DNA from: Ralstonia pickettii
GTDB lineage: Bacteria > Pseudomonadota > Gammaproteobacteria > Burkholderiales > Burkholderiaceae
NCBI RefSeq assembly: GCF_000607165.1
Contig: NZ_JFZG01000020.1
Span: 1-64,000 of the forward strand
Reading direction: 5' to 3'
Length of the DNA stretch: 64,000 nt
The position numbers and the translations under genes were made by a program. The notes under the pieces are model-generated. The model saw nothing but the letters and a program-made list of their open reading frames with translations, did not search any database and was not told the DNA's origin. Positions 18,789-25,747 of this stretch are shown piece by piece. Each line of letters starts with the position of its first letter. The first letter of the stretch is position 1.

Positions 18789-19535
18789 TTAAGACTTCTT
18801 GAGCGCGGCGAACTTGCGCTCCAGCGTGGCCGCATCGATCAGGCCAGGGGCACGGGTGCCATCCGGGAAGATGATGGCCGGCGTGCCGGTCACGTTGAGC
18901 TGCTGGCCAAGCTTCAGGTTGGCTTCCAGTGGTGTGTCACAGGTACCGGCGCCGCCCGGGGCGGTCTTGGCGGTCATCCAGTCGCGCCAGGCCTTGGCGC
19001 GGTCAGCCGAACACCAGATCTGCTTGGCCTTGGTGTTCGAGTCTTCCGACAGGATCGGGAACAGGAAGGTGTAGACCGTGATGTTGTCGACCTGCGTGAG
19101 CATCTGCTCCAGCTTGTGGCAGTAAGGGCAGTTCGGATCGGAGAACACGGCGATCTTGCGTGCGCCGTTGCCCTTGACCCATTTCACGGCGCGGTCCAGC
19201 GGCAAGTCGGACCACTTCACGCGGTTCAGCTCAGCCAGGTGCTCTTGCGTGAGGTTGGTAGCGGTCTGCGTATCAAGCAGGTCGCCGTTGAGCACGTAGC
19301 GGCCGGTGGCGTCGCTGTAGACGACCTGGCTGCCGAGGTTGATTTCGTACAGGCCAGCCAGCGGCGACTTGGTGACGCTTTTGATCTCCACGTTCGGGCC
19401 CAGGGCCTTCTGTACCGTGGCCTTGACCTTGTCCAATGCGGGCTCGGCAGCACCGGCGCTCAACACATAGCCCGCGCCAATGGCTGCCACGGCCACCGCA
19501 GAGGCGATGGCCGCCACCCGAATACGAAACGACAT
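18789..19535 (-). CDS. dsbC: thiol:disulfide isomerase DsbC/DsbG family
   Basis: A 248-aa periplasmic protein. It has a signal peptide (to about residue 30, GAGYVLSAGAA), an N-terminal dimerisation domain and a thioredoxin-like domain with the active site NCPYCHK and the cis-proline loop NVTGTPAIIFPDG. A second Cys pair lies in QIWCSADRA and GTCDTPL. It should correct wrong disulfides in exported proteins. It lies 46 bp after the UbiH-type gene on the same strand and has its own terminator. Confidence 0.92.
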   Translation of the reverse strand: MSFRIRVAAIASAVAVAAIGAGYVLSAGAAEPALDKVKATVQKALGPNVEIKSVTKSPLAGLYEINLGSQVVYSDATGRYVLNGDLLDTQTATNLTQEHLAELNRVKWSDLPLDRAVKWVKGNGARKIAVFSDPNCPYCHKLEQMLTQVDNITVYTFLFPILSEDSNTKAKQIWCSADRAKAWRDWMTAKTAPGGAGTCDTPLEANLKLGQQLNVTGTPAIIFPDGTRAPGLIDAATLERKFAALKKS

Positions 19536-19581
19536 AACGACTCCTGGAACCCCGAAAAACCACAAACCCGCTGAGACTGTC

Positions 19582-20877
19582 TCAGCCGAGTGCGTGCTTG
19601 ATCAACAAGCGTTTGATAAATGGTGTCATACCCACCATGCGCATCCCCGCGTTGCGTACCGTACGGGGCAGCGCGCCCGGCAGGGCGAACAGTTTGTGCA
19701 GACCATCGGTGGCGGCCGTGAGCGAAAGCAGGTCTTCGCGGCGGGCGCGCTCGTAACGGCGCAGCAACCTCAGATCGCCATGATCGCGCATGGTTTCACG
19801 TTCCGCCATCACCTGGCCAATTTCGGACACATCCCTAAGCCCGAGGTTCATGCCCTGCCCGGCCAGCGGATGAATCACATGGGCTGCATCGCCCACCAGC
19901 GCCACACGCGGCGCGACCGCCCGGCTGGCGTGTTGCAGCACGAGCGGGAAGCCCTGCGCAGGCGTGATGTTCGATAGGCGTCCAAAGCGTGCGGCGATGG
20001 CGCCACCGGCCGCGGCTTCCACGGCGCGGCACAGCGCCTCCGGCGACAGCGCGAGCAGCTCGCGGGCGTGGTCTTCGCTGGCGGACCACACCATCGACAC
20101 GCGCCGATCTGGCAACGGCAGCATCGCGAGGATCTCGCCGCGCAACGGGGCGGTGTCATCCGCCGCGGCGGCCTGCTCGGCGGATGCACCCAGGAACCAT
20201 TGCCACGCGGTGTCCTGATGCCAGCGCTCGGCCTGGAAGTTGGCGACCACGCCAAGCTGCCGATACGGCTTCGCTTCAGCCTGGATGCCGGCCTGCTGGC
20301 GCACCCATGAATTCTTGCCGTCGGCGCCGATCACGCATTCCGCGCGGATCGTCTGCCCGTCGGCCAGCGTCAGCCGCACGGCATCGGCTTCCATTTCGAA
20401 GCCGGTGGCGGCGTGCGGGAAGGTCTGCACCGTGTGGGCGAAGCGCAGTGCGGTTTCCAGTGCGCGCTCGACCAGCGACGATTCAGCAATCCACGCCAGT
20501 TGCGGCGTGCCGGCGGCGTAGGCGGAAAAATGCAGGTCGGGGTGGGCGTGCTCGCCGCGTGCGGCAGCGTCGTCGCCGAAGATCCGCATGTCGTGCACAG
20601 GCTGCACGCGCGTCATGTCGAGCGCCGGCCAGATGCGCAACTGCTCCAGCAGCGCCTGGGAGCTGGACGAGAACGCGTAGACACGCGCATCCCAGGCATC
20701 CGGCCCCGACGGTGCGGAGGCTGGCGCGGGCGGCGCGATATGCGCAATGCGCAAGCCGATCTGCGCCAGCCGCAGCGCACAGGCGCGCCCGACGATGCCG
20801 CCGCCCACCACGGCCAAGTGGTAAGGCGCTGCCTCTTTGGGCGCAGCCTTGGAAGAGGAAAACGCGGGTGTATTCAT
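19582..20877 (-). CDS. UbiH/UbiF/COQ6-family FAD-dependent hydroxylase
   Basis: A 431-aa flavoprotein monooxygenase. The FAD dinucleotide fold is YHLAVVGGGIVGRACALRLAQ (residues 19-39), the DG motif is VIGADGKNSWVRQQ, and the C-terminal RVALVGDAAHVIHPLAGQGMNLGLRD is the ubiquinone-hydroxylase signature. It probably hydroxylates the ring in ubiquinone synthesis; which position cannot be told from sequence alone. A TATAAT on the minus strand ends 9 nt before the ATG and no ribosome site is present, which suggests leaderless translation. dsbC follows. Confidence 0.88.
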   Translation of the reverse strand: MNTPAFSSSKAAPKEAAPYHLAVVGGGIVGRACALRLAQIGLRIAHIAPPAPASAPSGPDAWDARVYAFSSSSQALLEQLRIWPALDMTRVQPVHDMRIFGDDAAARGEHAHPDLHFSAYAAGTPQLAWIAESSLVERALETALRFAHTVQTFPHAATGFEMEADAVRLTLADGQTIRAECVIGADGKNSWVRQQAGIQAEAKPYRQLGVVANFQAERWHQDTAWQWFLGASAEQAAAADDTAPLRGEILAMLPLPDRRVSMVWSASEDHARELLALSPEALCRAVEAAAGGAIAARFGRLSNITPAQGFPLVLQHASRAVAPRVALVGDAAHVIHPLAGQGMNLGLRDVSEIGQVMAERETMRDHGDLRLLRRYERARREDLLSLTAATDGLHKLFALPGALPRTVRNAGMRMVGMTPFIKRLLIKHALG

Positions 20878-21243
20878 GGTGCGCCGATTATAGCGGCGGG
20901 GGGTGTTCCAGCCTTGTGGCCGCGCAAATGTGTCACGGCCCACACTTTGCGCCGTGGCATCCCGGCTCGGTGTTTACGCGCACCACCGGCCTGGCAAGAC
21001 GTTCGCATCACCCCCGCCTATTGCAGCGTACCGCGCATATTCATCGGCTTGATATGGCGTTTGCGCCGCATATGTGCCAAACACGTCGCCTGCACACAAA
21101 CCCGCAATGTGATGCCACTTTCACCTTGAATCCGGGCCTCAAGCCATCCGTCGGGATGGACGATAAAAGCCGGGTAATTCGACGTTTTGACACGCGCGAC
21201 CCGCCGATACAGTGCGGGTCCGATCCACGCATTCCTCATCGCC
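20878..21243. other. divergent intergenic region
   Basis: A 366-bp space between the UbiH-type gene (minus) and the lipoprotein gene (plus). TATAAT on the minus strand (20892 to 20887) sits immediately before the UbiH-type start. On the plus strand TTGACA occurs at 21187-21192, but the nearest -10-like TACAGT (21208-21213) is only 15 bp away, so the promoter call is weak. No gene or repeat was recognised. Confidence 0.35.
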
Positions 21244-21633
21244 ATGTGGACTTTTTCCGAACGCTCCGCCGCATCGCTGACGCTGGCCGCGCTGCTGGCA
21301 CTGGCCGGCTGCGCGCAAATGCCTGCCCAGACGCCGCCCCCGGTGGCCCGCACCGCGCCCACGGGCGAAGTCATGACCTTCGCCATCCCGCCCGATGCAC
21401 TGGGCGCGCATGACCCGCAACTGACCGCCGTGCTGACCAAGGCCGGCGCGTTGGCCGCAGCGCAGAAACGCCCGGCGACGATCCAGGTAGCCGCGCTGGC
21501 GCAGGATTTCCGTTATCTGAACCAGGCGCTGTGGAACGGCGTGCCCGCGCAGCGCGCCGGCTACGTCCGCCTGGAAAACCTGACCGTCAGCGCCAGCCAG
21601 CCGTACAGCGTGACGATCCGCACGCAGGATTAA
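21244..21633 (+). CDS. small lipoprotein of unknown function
   Basis: A 129-residue protein with a clear lipobox (LLALAGC) after a short charged N-terminus, so it should be anchored in the outer membrane. The mature region starts Pro-rich (QTPPPVARTAP), then has an alpha/beta part ending in strands YVRLENLTVSAS and YSVTIRTQD. No family was recognised. The ATG at 21244 gives a normal signal peptide; an upstream start would add a charged extension. It is the first of three exported proteins spaced 10 and 24 bp apart. Confidence 0.65.
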   Translation: MWTFSERSAASLTLAALLALAGCAQMPAQTPPPVARTAPTGEVMTFAIPPDALGAHDPQLTAVLTKAGALAAAQKRPATIQVAALAQDFRYLNQALWNGVPAQRAGYVRLENLTVSASQPYSVTIRTQD

Positions 21634-21643
21634 GAGGACCGTC

Positions 21644-21982
21644 ATGCGTATGCACCATCTGCTTTTCCCGCTCACCGTTGGCCTGTTGGCGATACCGGCC
21701 GCATCGACCCTTGCCGCACCGCCCGACGCATTGATGCCGGCGACGGCCGCAGCGCCCGACCGCGTCTATCCGCCCCTGCCCTCGCTGGCGATGCTACCGC
21801 CCGGCGGCGGTGCCGAAATCGAAGCCGCGCCCGCCGTACACACGCGCGGCGGCAAGCGCAAGGTTGTGACCACGCAGTGGCGCAAGGCGACCGAGCCGGT
21901 GCCGCGCATGGTGGTGTCGGAGGCATCGCATACGTATCTGGCCGGTATCGAGCGGCAGCTTGAAGTGGCCCTGCAGAAGTAA
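21644..21982 (+). CDS. small periplasmic protein of unknown function
   Basis: A 112-residue protein with a signal peptide ending near LAA-PPDA (residue 25). The mature part is Pro/Ala-rich, then basic (GGKRKVVTTQWRK) and ends with a helix SHTYLAGIERQLEVALQK. No family was recognised. An AAGAGGA ribosome site precedes the ATG. Its place between a lipoprotein and a lytic transglycosylase suggests a joint envelope function, which is inference only. Confidence 0.6.
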   Translation: MRMHHLLFPLTVGLLAIPAASTLAAPPDALMPATAAAPDRVYPPLPSLAMLPPGGGAEIEAAPAVHTRGGKRKVVTTQWRKATEPVPRMVVSEASHTYLAGIERQLEVALQK

Positions 21983-22006
21983 CCAACGATCGCCGTCGGA
22001 GCCGTC

Positions 22007-22480
22007 ATGCCCCTCGCCCGCCCTCTTCGCTTGAACTGCAGCCGCCTTGGCGCGGCGCTTGTGCTGGCCGCCTCCAGCGTTGCTGCGCACGCCGCCTCGG
22101 GCGATTGCTTCGAGCAGGCCGGCGCCTATCAGGGCGTCAACCCGACGGTGCTGCGCGCGATCGTGTGGTTTGAATCGAAGGGCGATGCGGGCGCTGTCCA
22201 CCGCAACGCCGATGGCTCGGTCGACATCGGCCAGGCGCAGATCAACTCGATCCACTTCAGTACGCTGGCCCGCTACGGCGTGCCGCGCCGTGCGCTGACC
22301 GACGCCTGCGTCAACGTGTTCGTGGCGGCATGGCTGCTCAAGCAAAAAATGGTTCGCCATGGAAACACGTGGCGGGCCATCGGCGCGTATCACTCGGAAA
22401 CGCCTGTCCACCGCGACGCCTATGCGCGCAGCATCCAGCGGGTGCTGATGTCGTGGGGAGAATTGCGGGCCGACCGCTGA
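22007..22480 (+). CDS. small lytic transglycosylase (IagB/VirB1-like)
   Basis: A 157-aa single-domain transglycosylase (SLT fold). A signal peptide ends near AAHA-ASG. The catalytic glutamate is in IVWFESKGD, and DIGQAQINSIHF and RAIGAYHSE are family motifs. Short enzymes of this type make local openings in peptidoglycan for secretion systems, pili or flagella. No such apparatus is in this window, but a FliT-like gene lies next to it on the other strand. It closes the three-gene group started by the lipoprotein. Confidence 0.85.
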   Translation: MPLARPLRLNCSRLGAALVLAASSVAAHAASGDCFEQAGAYQGVNPTVLRAIVWFESKGDAGAVHRNADGSVDIGQAQINSIHFSTLARYGVPRRALTDACVNVFVAAWLLKQKMVRHGNTWRAIGAYHSETPVHRDAYARSIQRVLMSWGELRADR

Positions 22481-22511
22481 ATCGGGTCCGGCCTCCGAAC
22501 CGCTCTGCTGC

Positions 22512-22889
22512 TCAGTAATACGAGACGGCGGAGTACGCCTGACGTGCGCCAATGGCACGGCGCTCGCCGCTCACCAAGCGCATCAGTTCATCCTGACGCG
22601 GGCAGACCAGCGCACGCACACGGGCGTCGTTGGCCAGAATGCGCATCATCAGGTCGCGCTTGCGTTGCGCTTCTTCGTGCGACAAGGCCGGGCGCAGGCC
22701 GTGGCCCAGGCGCTCCATGTGGGCCGCGCATTCGCGCTCAAGCAAGCTCACTTCGTCCCAATCGCCGCGTTCGGCAGCATCCACCATGTCTTCGGACAGG
22801 CTCGCGATGGCCTCGTAGCAGGCAAACAGGCCGGCGCTGTCGGAAACCGTATGGATCGGGCGGGCGGCGGTGGCGACGGTCCAGGACAT
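22512..22889 (-). CDS. FliT-like flagellar chaperone family protein
   Basis: A 125-aa mostly helical protein. The segment CYEAIASLSEDMVDAAERGD followed by WDEVSLLERECAAHMERL resembles the first helices of FliT, which binds FliD and the FlhDC regulator. The C-terminal stretch with NDARVRALVCPRQDELMRLV fits the same family. There are no other flagellar genes here, so it would be an orphan or paralogue; the assignment is moderate. The ATG follows a weak GGAGCACAGC site. Confidence 0.5.
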   Translation of the reverse strand: MSWTVATAARPIHTVSDSAGLFACYEAIASLSEDMVDAAERGDWDEVSLLERECAAHMERLGHGLRPALSHEEAQRKRDLMMRILANDARVRALVCPRQDELMRLVSGERRAIGARQAYSAVSYY

Positions 22890-23077
22890 GCTGTGCTCCA
22901 GAATCAAACGTGTTGTTTGCGGGAAGCCAGTGCAATAGGCATGCCCGGCGGGCCGCAGCCGTCTCCAGCTCGCGCGGAAACGGCGCTCAAGCCTTTGCCG
23001 GCTTGGCCTCGCAGGATACGGAGGGCATCTGGTGGCAGGCATCGCGGGCCCGAAAAGCAGCCGCCTCAAGCGAAGTT

Positions 23078-23118
23078 GTTACGTTTCTGGAACGTAACGC
23101 GTAACGGGGCCCGTAACG
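23078..23118. repeat. GTAACG repeat cluster with perfect inverted repeat
   Basis: GTTACGTT (23078-23085) and AACGTAAC (23091-23098) form a perfect 8-bp inverted repeat with a 5-bp spacer. Further GTAACG units follow at 23101-23106 and 23113-23118 in direct orientation. Such an arrangement is more like a set of protein-binding sites than a terminator, since no T-run follows. The bound factor is unknown. Confidence 0.5.
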
Positions 23119-23147
23119 CCGTCCCCCCCCTCGCCCATGCAGCCGGG

Positions 23148-23182
23148 AGGCGCCTTGTCTGACCGAAGGCGCCTTCTAGAAT
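23148..23182 (+). promoter_or_regulatory. candidate promoter overlapped by inverted repeat
   Basis: TTGTCT (23155-23160) and TAGAAT (23177-23182) with a 16-bp spacer resemble a sigma-70 promoter reading toward the EamA gene. A perfect 9-bp inverted repeat AGGCGCCTT (23148-23156) and AAGGCGCCT (23166-23174) covers the -35 box and most of the spacer, a usual position for a repressor operator. Both calls rest on sequence only. Confidence 0.45.
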
Positions 23183-23301
23183 GAGGACATCGCGCCGCTC
23201 CCGCGCGGTCTGTCGCCCGAAGAATTGGACACGTGAATCACGTCGACATTCCCTGGCCAGGCATCTCTGGCGCGCCGATTGCCCATCGCATGAGAACTCA
23301 C

Positions 23302-24195
23302 ATGGACCAGACGAACGACGTGCACCCCGCCCTGCGCACGGTGCTGCTCACCAGCATCACCATGGTGGCGTTCGCGTCGAACTCGCTGCTGTGCCGGCTG
23401 GCGTTGCAGCACGCTGCCATCGATGCGGCGAGCTTTTCCAGCATCCGGCTGGTGTCGGGCGCCGTCGTGCTGGCCGTCCTTGCGCGGGCGAGCGCGGGGC
23501 GGGCGCCGCCAGCGCGTGCTGATTGGGCTGCCGCGACGATGTTGTTCCTCTACGTCGCGTTCTTCTCGTTTGCGTATCTGACGCTGAGCGCAGGCACCGG
23601 CGCGCTGATTCTGTTTGGCGCGGTGCAGCTCACCATGCTGGCGGCTGGCCTGCGTGCCGGCGAACGGTTCGAGGCCCTTGGTTGGGCGGGTTTTGCGCTG
23701 GCGGCAGGTGGGCTCGTCTATCTCGTATCGCCCGGCGTGACAGCGCCGACGCCGCTGGGTGCCGCGTTGATGACGGTGGCGGGCATCGCCTGGGGCGTGT
23801 ATTCCCTGCGCGGGCGCGGGCTCGACAATCCGCTGGCTGCCACTGCCGGCAACTTCCTGCGCGCCGCGCCCATGGCGCTTGCGCTGAGCCTGTTGCTGTA
23901 TGGCCGCGCACACGCCAGCCCGGCCGGTATCCTGCTCGCGCTCGCCTCCGGCGCGCTCACTTCGGGCATCGGCTATGTGATCTGGTACGCCGCGCTCAAA
24001 GGGCTGTCGGCGATCCGTGCGGCGGCGGTGCAACTGTCGGTGCCGCCCATTGCGGCGTTCGGCGCGGTGCTGTTCCTGGCGGAGCCGCTGACACCGCGCC
24101 TGGCTGCCGCCTCCGCCGCCATCCTCGGCGGCATTGCCCTGGTGCTGGCCAGCCGCACGCAGCGCAAGCGCGCCGAAGCGGCATCCCAGGGCTAG
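23302..24195 (+). CDS. EamA/DMT-family transporter
   Basis: A 297-aa membrane protein with about ten helices arranged as two EamA repeats (roughly residues 10-135 and 150-285), the drug/metabolite transporter layout. SNSLLCRLAL and SFSSIRLVSGAVVL open repeat one; AWGVYSLRGRG opens repeat two. Such proteins export amino acids or metabolites; the substrate cannot be inferred. The ATG after GAGAACTCAC (23302) was chosen; a GTG at 23233 in frame would add 23 residues without membrane character. Confidence 0.85.
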   Translation: MDQTNDVHPALRTVLLTSITMVAFASNSLLCRLALQHAAIDAASFSSIRLVSGAVVLAVLARASAGRAPPARADWAAATMLFLYVAFFSFAYLTLSAGTGALILFGAVQLTMLAAGLRAGERFEALGWAGFALAAGGLVYLVSPGVTAPTPLGAALMTVAGIAWGVYSLRGRGLDNPLAATAGNFLRAAPMALALSLLLYGRAHASPAGILLALASGALTSGIGYVIWYAALKGLSAIRAAAVQLSVPPIAAFGAVLFLAEPLTPRLAAASAAILGGIALVLASRTQRKRAEAASQG

Positions 24196-24313
24196 ACGCC
24201 ATCCGGAGCGGTTACAATCACGCCTTTCCGTGAACGACGCGCACAGCCCGGATTCCGCTGTGCTGCCGCCTCCCCCGCGTCACGCAACCCCTTGATTTAG
24301 AGCCTTTTTCACC

Positions 24314-25408
24314 ATGAGCCTCCAATGCGGCATCGTTGGTCTGCCGAACGTCGGCAAGTCGACCCTGTTCAATGCCCTGACCAAAGCCGGCATCGCTGCC
24401 GAGAACTACCCGTTCTGCACGATCGAGCCCAACGTAGGCGTGGTGGAAGTGCCGGACGTCCGCCTGCAAGCGCTGGCCGACATCGTCAAGCCCGAGCGGG
24501 TGCTGCCGGCGGTGGTCGAGTTCGTCGACATTGCGGGCCTGGTGGCGGGCGCCTCCAAGGGTGAAGGCCTGGGCAACCAGTTCCTGGCCAACATCCGCGA
24601 GACAGATGCCATCACGCACGTGGTGCGCTGTTTCGAAGATGAAAACGTGATCCACGTCGCAGGCAAGGTCGACCCGATCGCCGACATCGAGGTCATCAAC
24701 ACCGAACTGGCCCTCGCTGACTTGGCCACGGTTGAAAAGGCACTGCAGCGCTACACCAAGGCCGCCAAGTCGGGCAACGACAAGGAAGCCGCCAAGCTGG
24801 TCGCGGTGCTGGAAAAAGCACAGAAGGTGCTGGACGAAGCCAAACCCGTGCGTGGCCTGAACCTGACCGACGACGAGTGGGCAACCATCAAGCCGCTGTG
24901 CCTGATTACCGCCAAGCCGACCATGTACGTCGCCAACGTGCGCGAAGACGGCTTCGAGAACAACCCGCACCTGGACGCCGTGCGCAACTACGCCGCGCAG
25001 ACGAATTCGCCGGTGGTGGCCGTCTGCGCTGCCATCGAAGCCGAAATCGCGGATCTGGATGACGCTGACAAGGCTGAATTCCTGGCCGACATCGGCATGG
25101 ACGAACCCGGCCTGAACCGCGTGATCCGCGCGGCCTTCAAGTTGCTCGGCCTGCAAACCTACTTCACCGCCGGCGTGAAGGAAGTGCGCGCCTGGACGAT
25201 CCACATCGGCGACACGGCCCCGCGCGCCGCTGCGGCCATCCACACCGACTTCGAACGCGGCTTCATCCGCGCCCAGACGATTTCGTACGATGATTTCATC
25301 CAGTTCAAGGGTGAACAAGGCGCCAAGGAAGCTGGCAAGATGCGCGCCGAAGGCAAGGAATACATCGTCAAGGACGGCGATGTGCTGCACTTCCTGTTCA
25401 ACGTCTGA
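24314..25408 (+). CDS. ychF: ribosome-binding ATPase YchF
   Basis: A 364-aa Obg-family P-loop protein. The G1 loop [14 protein letters not shown] starts at residue 8, G3 is [20 protein letters not shown], and the NxxE-type G4 variant that lets YchF prefer ATP lies in [10 protein letters not shown] coiled-coil insert and the C-terminal TGS domain (GLQTYFTAG to FLFNV) complete the normal length. It binds ribosomes and is linked to oxidative-stress control. It is followed by a strong terminator. Confidence 0.95.
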   Translation: MSLQCGIVGLPNVGKSTLFNALTKAGIAAENYPFCTIEPNVGVVEVPDVRLQALADIVKPERVLPAVVEFVDIAGLVAGASKGEGLGNQFLANIRETDAITHVVRCFEDENVIHVAGKVDPIADIEVINTELALADLATVEKALQRYTKAAKSGNDKEAAKLVAVLEKAQKVLDEAKPVRGLNLTDDEWATIKPLCLITAKPTMYVANVREDGFENNPHLDAVRNYAAQTNSPVVAVCAAIEAEIADLDDADKAEFLADIGMDEPGLNRVIRAAFKLLGLQTYFTAGVKEVRAWTIHIGDTAPRAAAAIHTDFERGFIRAQTISYDDFIQFKGEQGAKEAGKMRAEGKEYIVKDGDVLHFLFNV

Positions 25409-25425
25409 TCAGCACAAGCACAACG

Positions 25426-25457
25426 AAAAAGCCCCGCAATTGCTGCGGGGCTTTTTT
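25426..25457. terminator. bidirectional terminator after ychF
   Basis: A perfect 8-bp stem GCCCCGCA (25431-25438) and TGCGGGGC (25444-25451) flanked by AAAAA on the left and TTTTTT (25452-25457) on the right. It ends ychF transcription. Confidence 0.9.
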
Positions 25458-25747
25458 CATGGGGACGCGAGTATGCAAGCCTGGGTAACAGGCCCGCCAG
25501 GGTACCGTCCAGCCTTGTAACGTTGAGGCGGCCCAGCATCACTTTTTTACATGCGGGAAGGACCGATGACGCGGCTTCAGTGCTCCACCGGGCGCATCGT
25601 CATGCCGTTTTCGCGTGTCGGGCACGTCGCTTGCGTAGCGCACAGCGGATACGCTGAACCCCGGCAGGCCGCTTCCGCCCGGGGCAGCCCGCCGCCCCCG
25701 CCAGGCATTCAGCCAAGGCCTTCGGGGCGGCGCACTCGCCCAACGCC
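25458..25747. other. intergenic region before phytochrome-like gene
   Basis: About 290 bp between the ychF terminator and the kinase gene. Reading the kinase frame upstream gives an open stretch back to a TGA at 25655-25657 with no ATG, GTG or TTG codon, which fixes the kinase start at 25748. No further gene, repeat or clear promoter was recognised. Confidence 0.4.

Larger units (their letters stand above)
22890..23301. other. intergenic region with repeats and a candidate promoter
   Basis: A 412-bp divergent space. It holds a GTAACG repeat cluster (23078-23118), a C-run (23123-23130) and an inverted repeat overlapping a candidate plus-strand promoter (23148-23182), each listed separately. 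The rest (22890-23070) shows no recognisable gene; an open minus-strand frame upstream of the FliT-like start has no supporting ribosome site. Confidence 0.4.
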
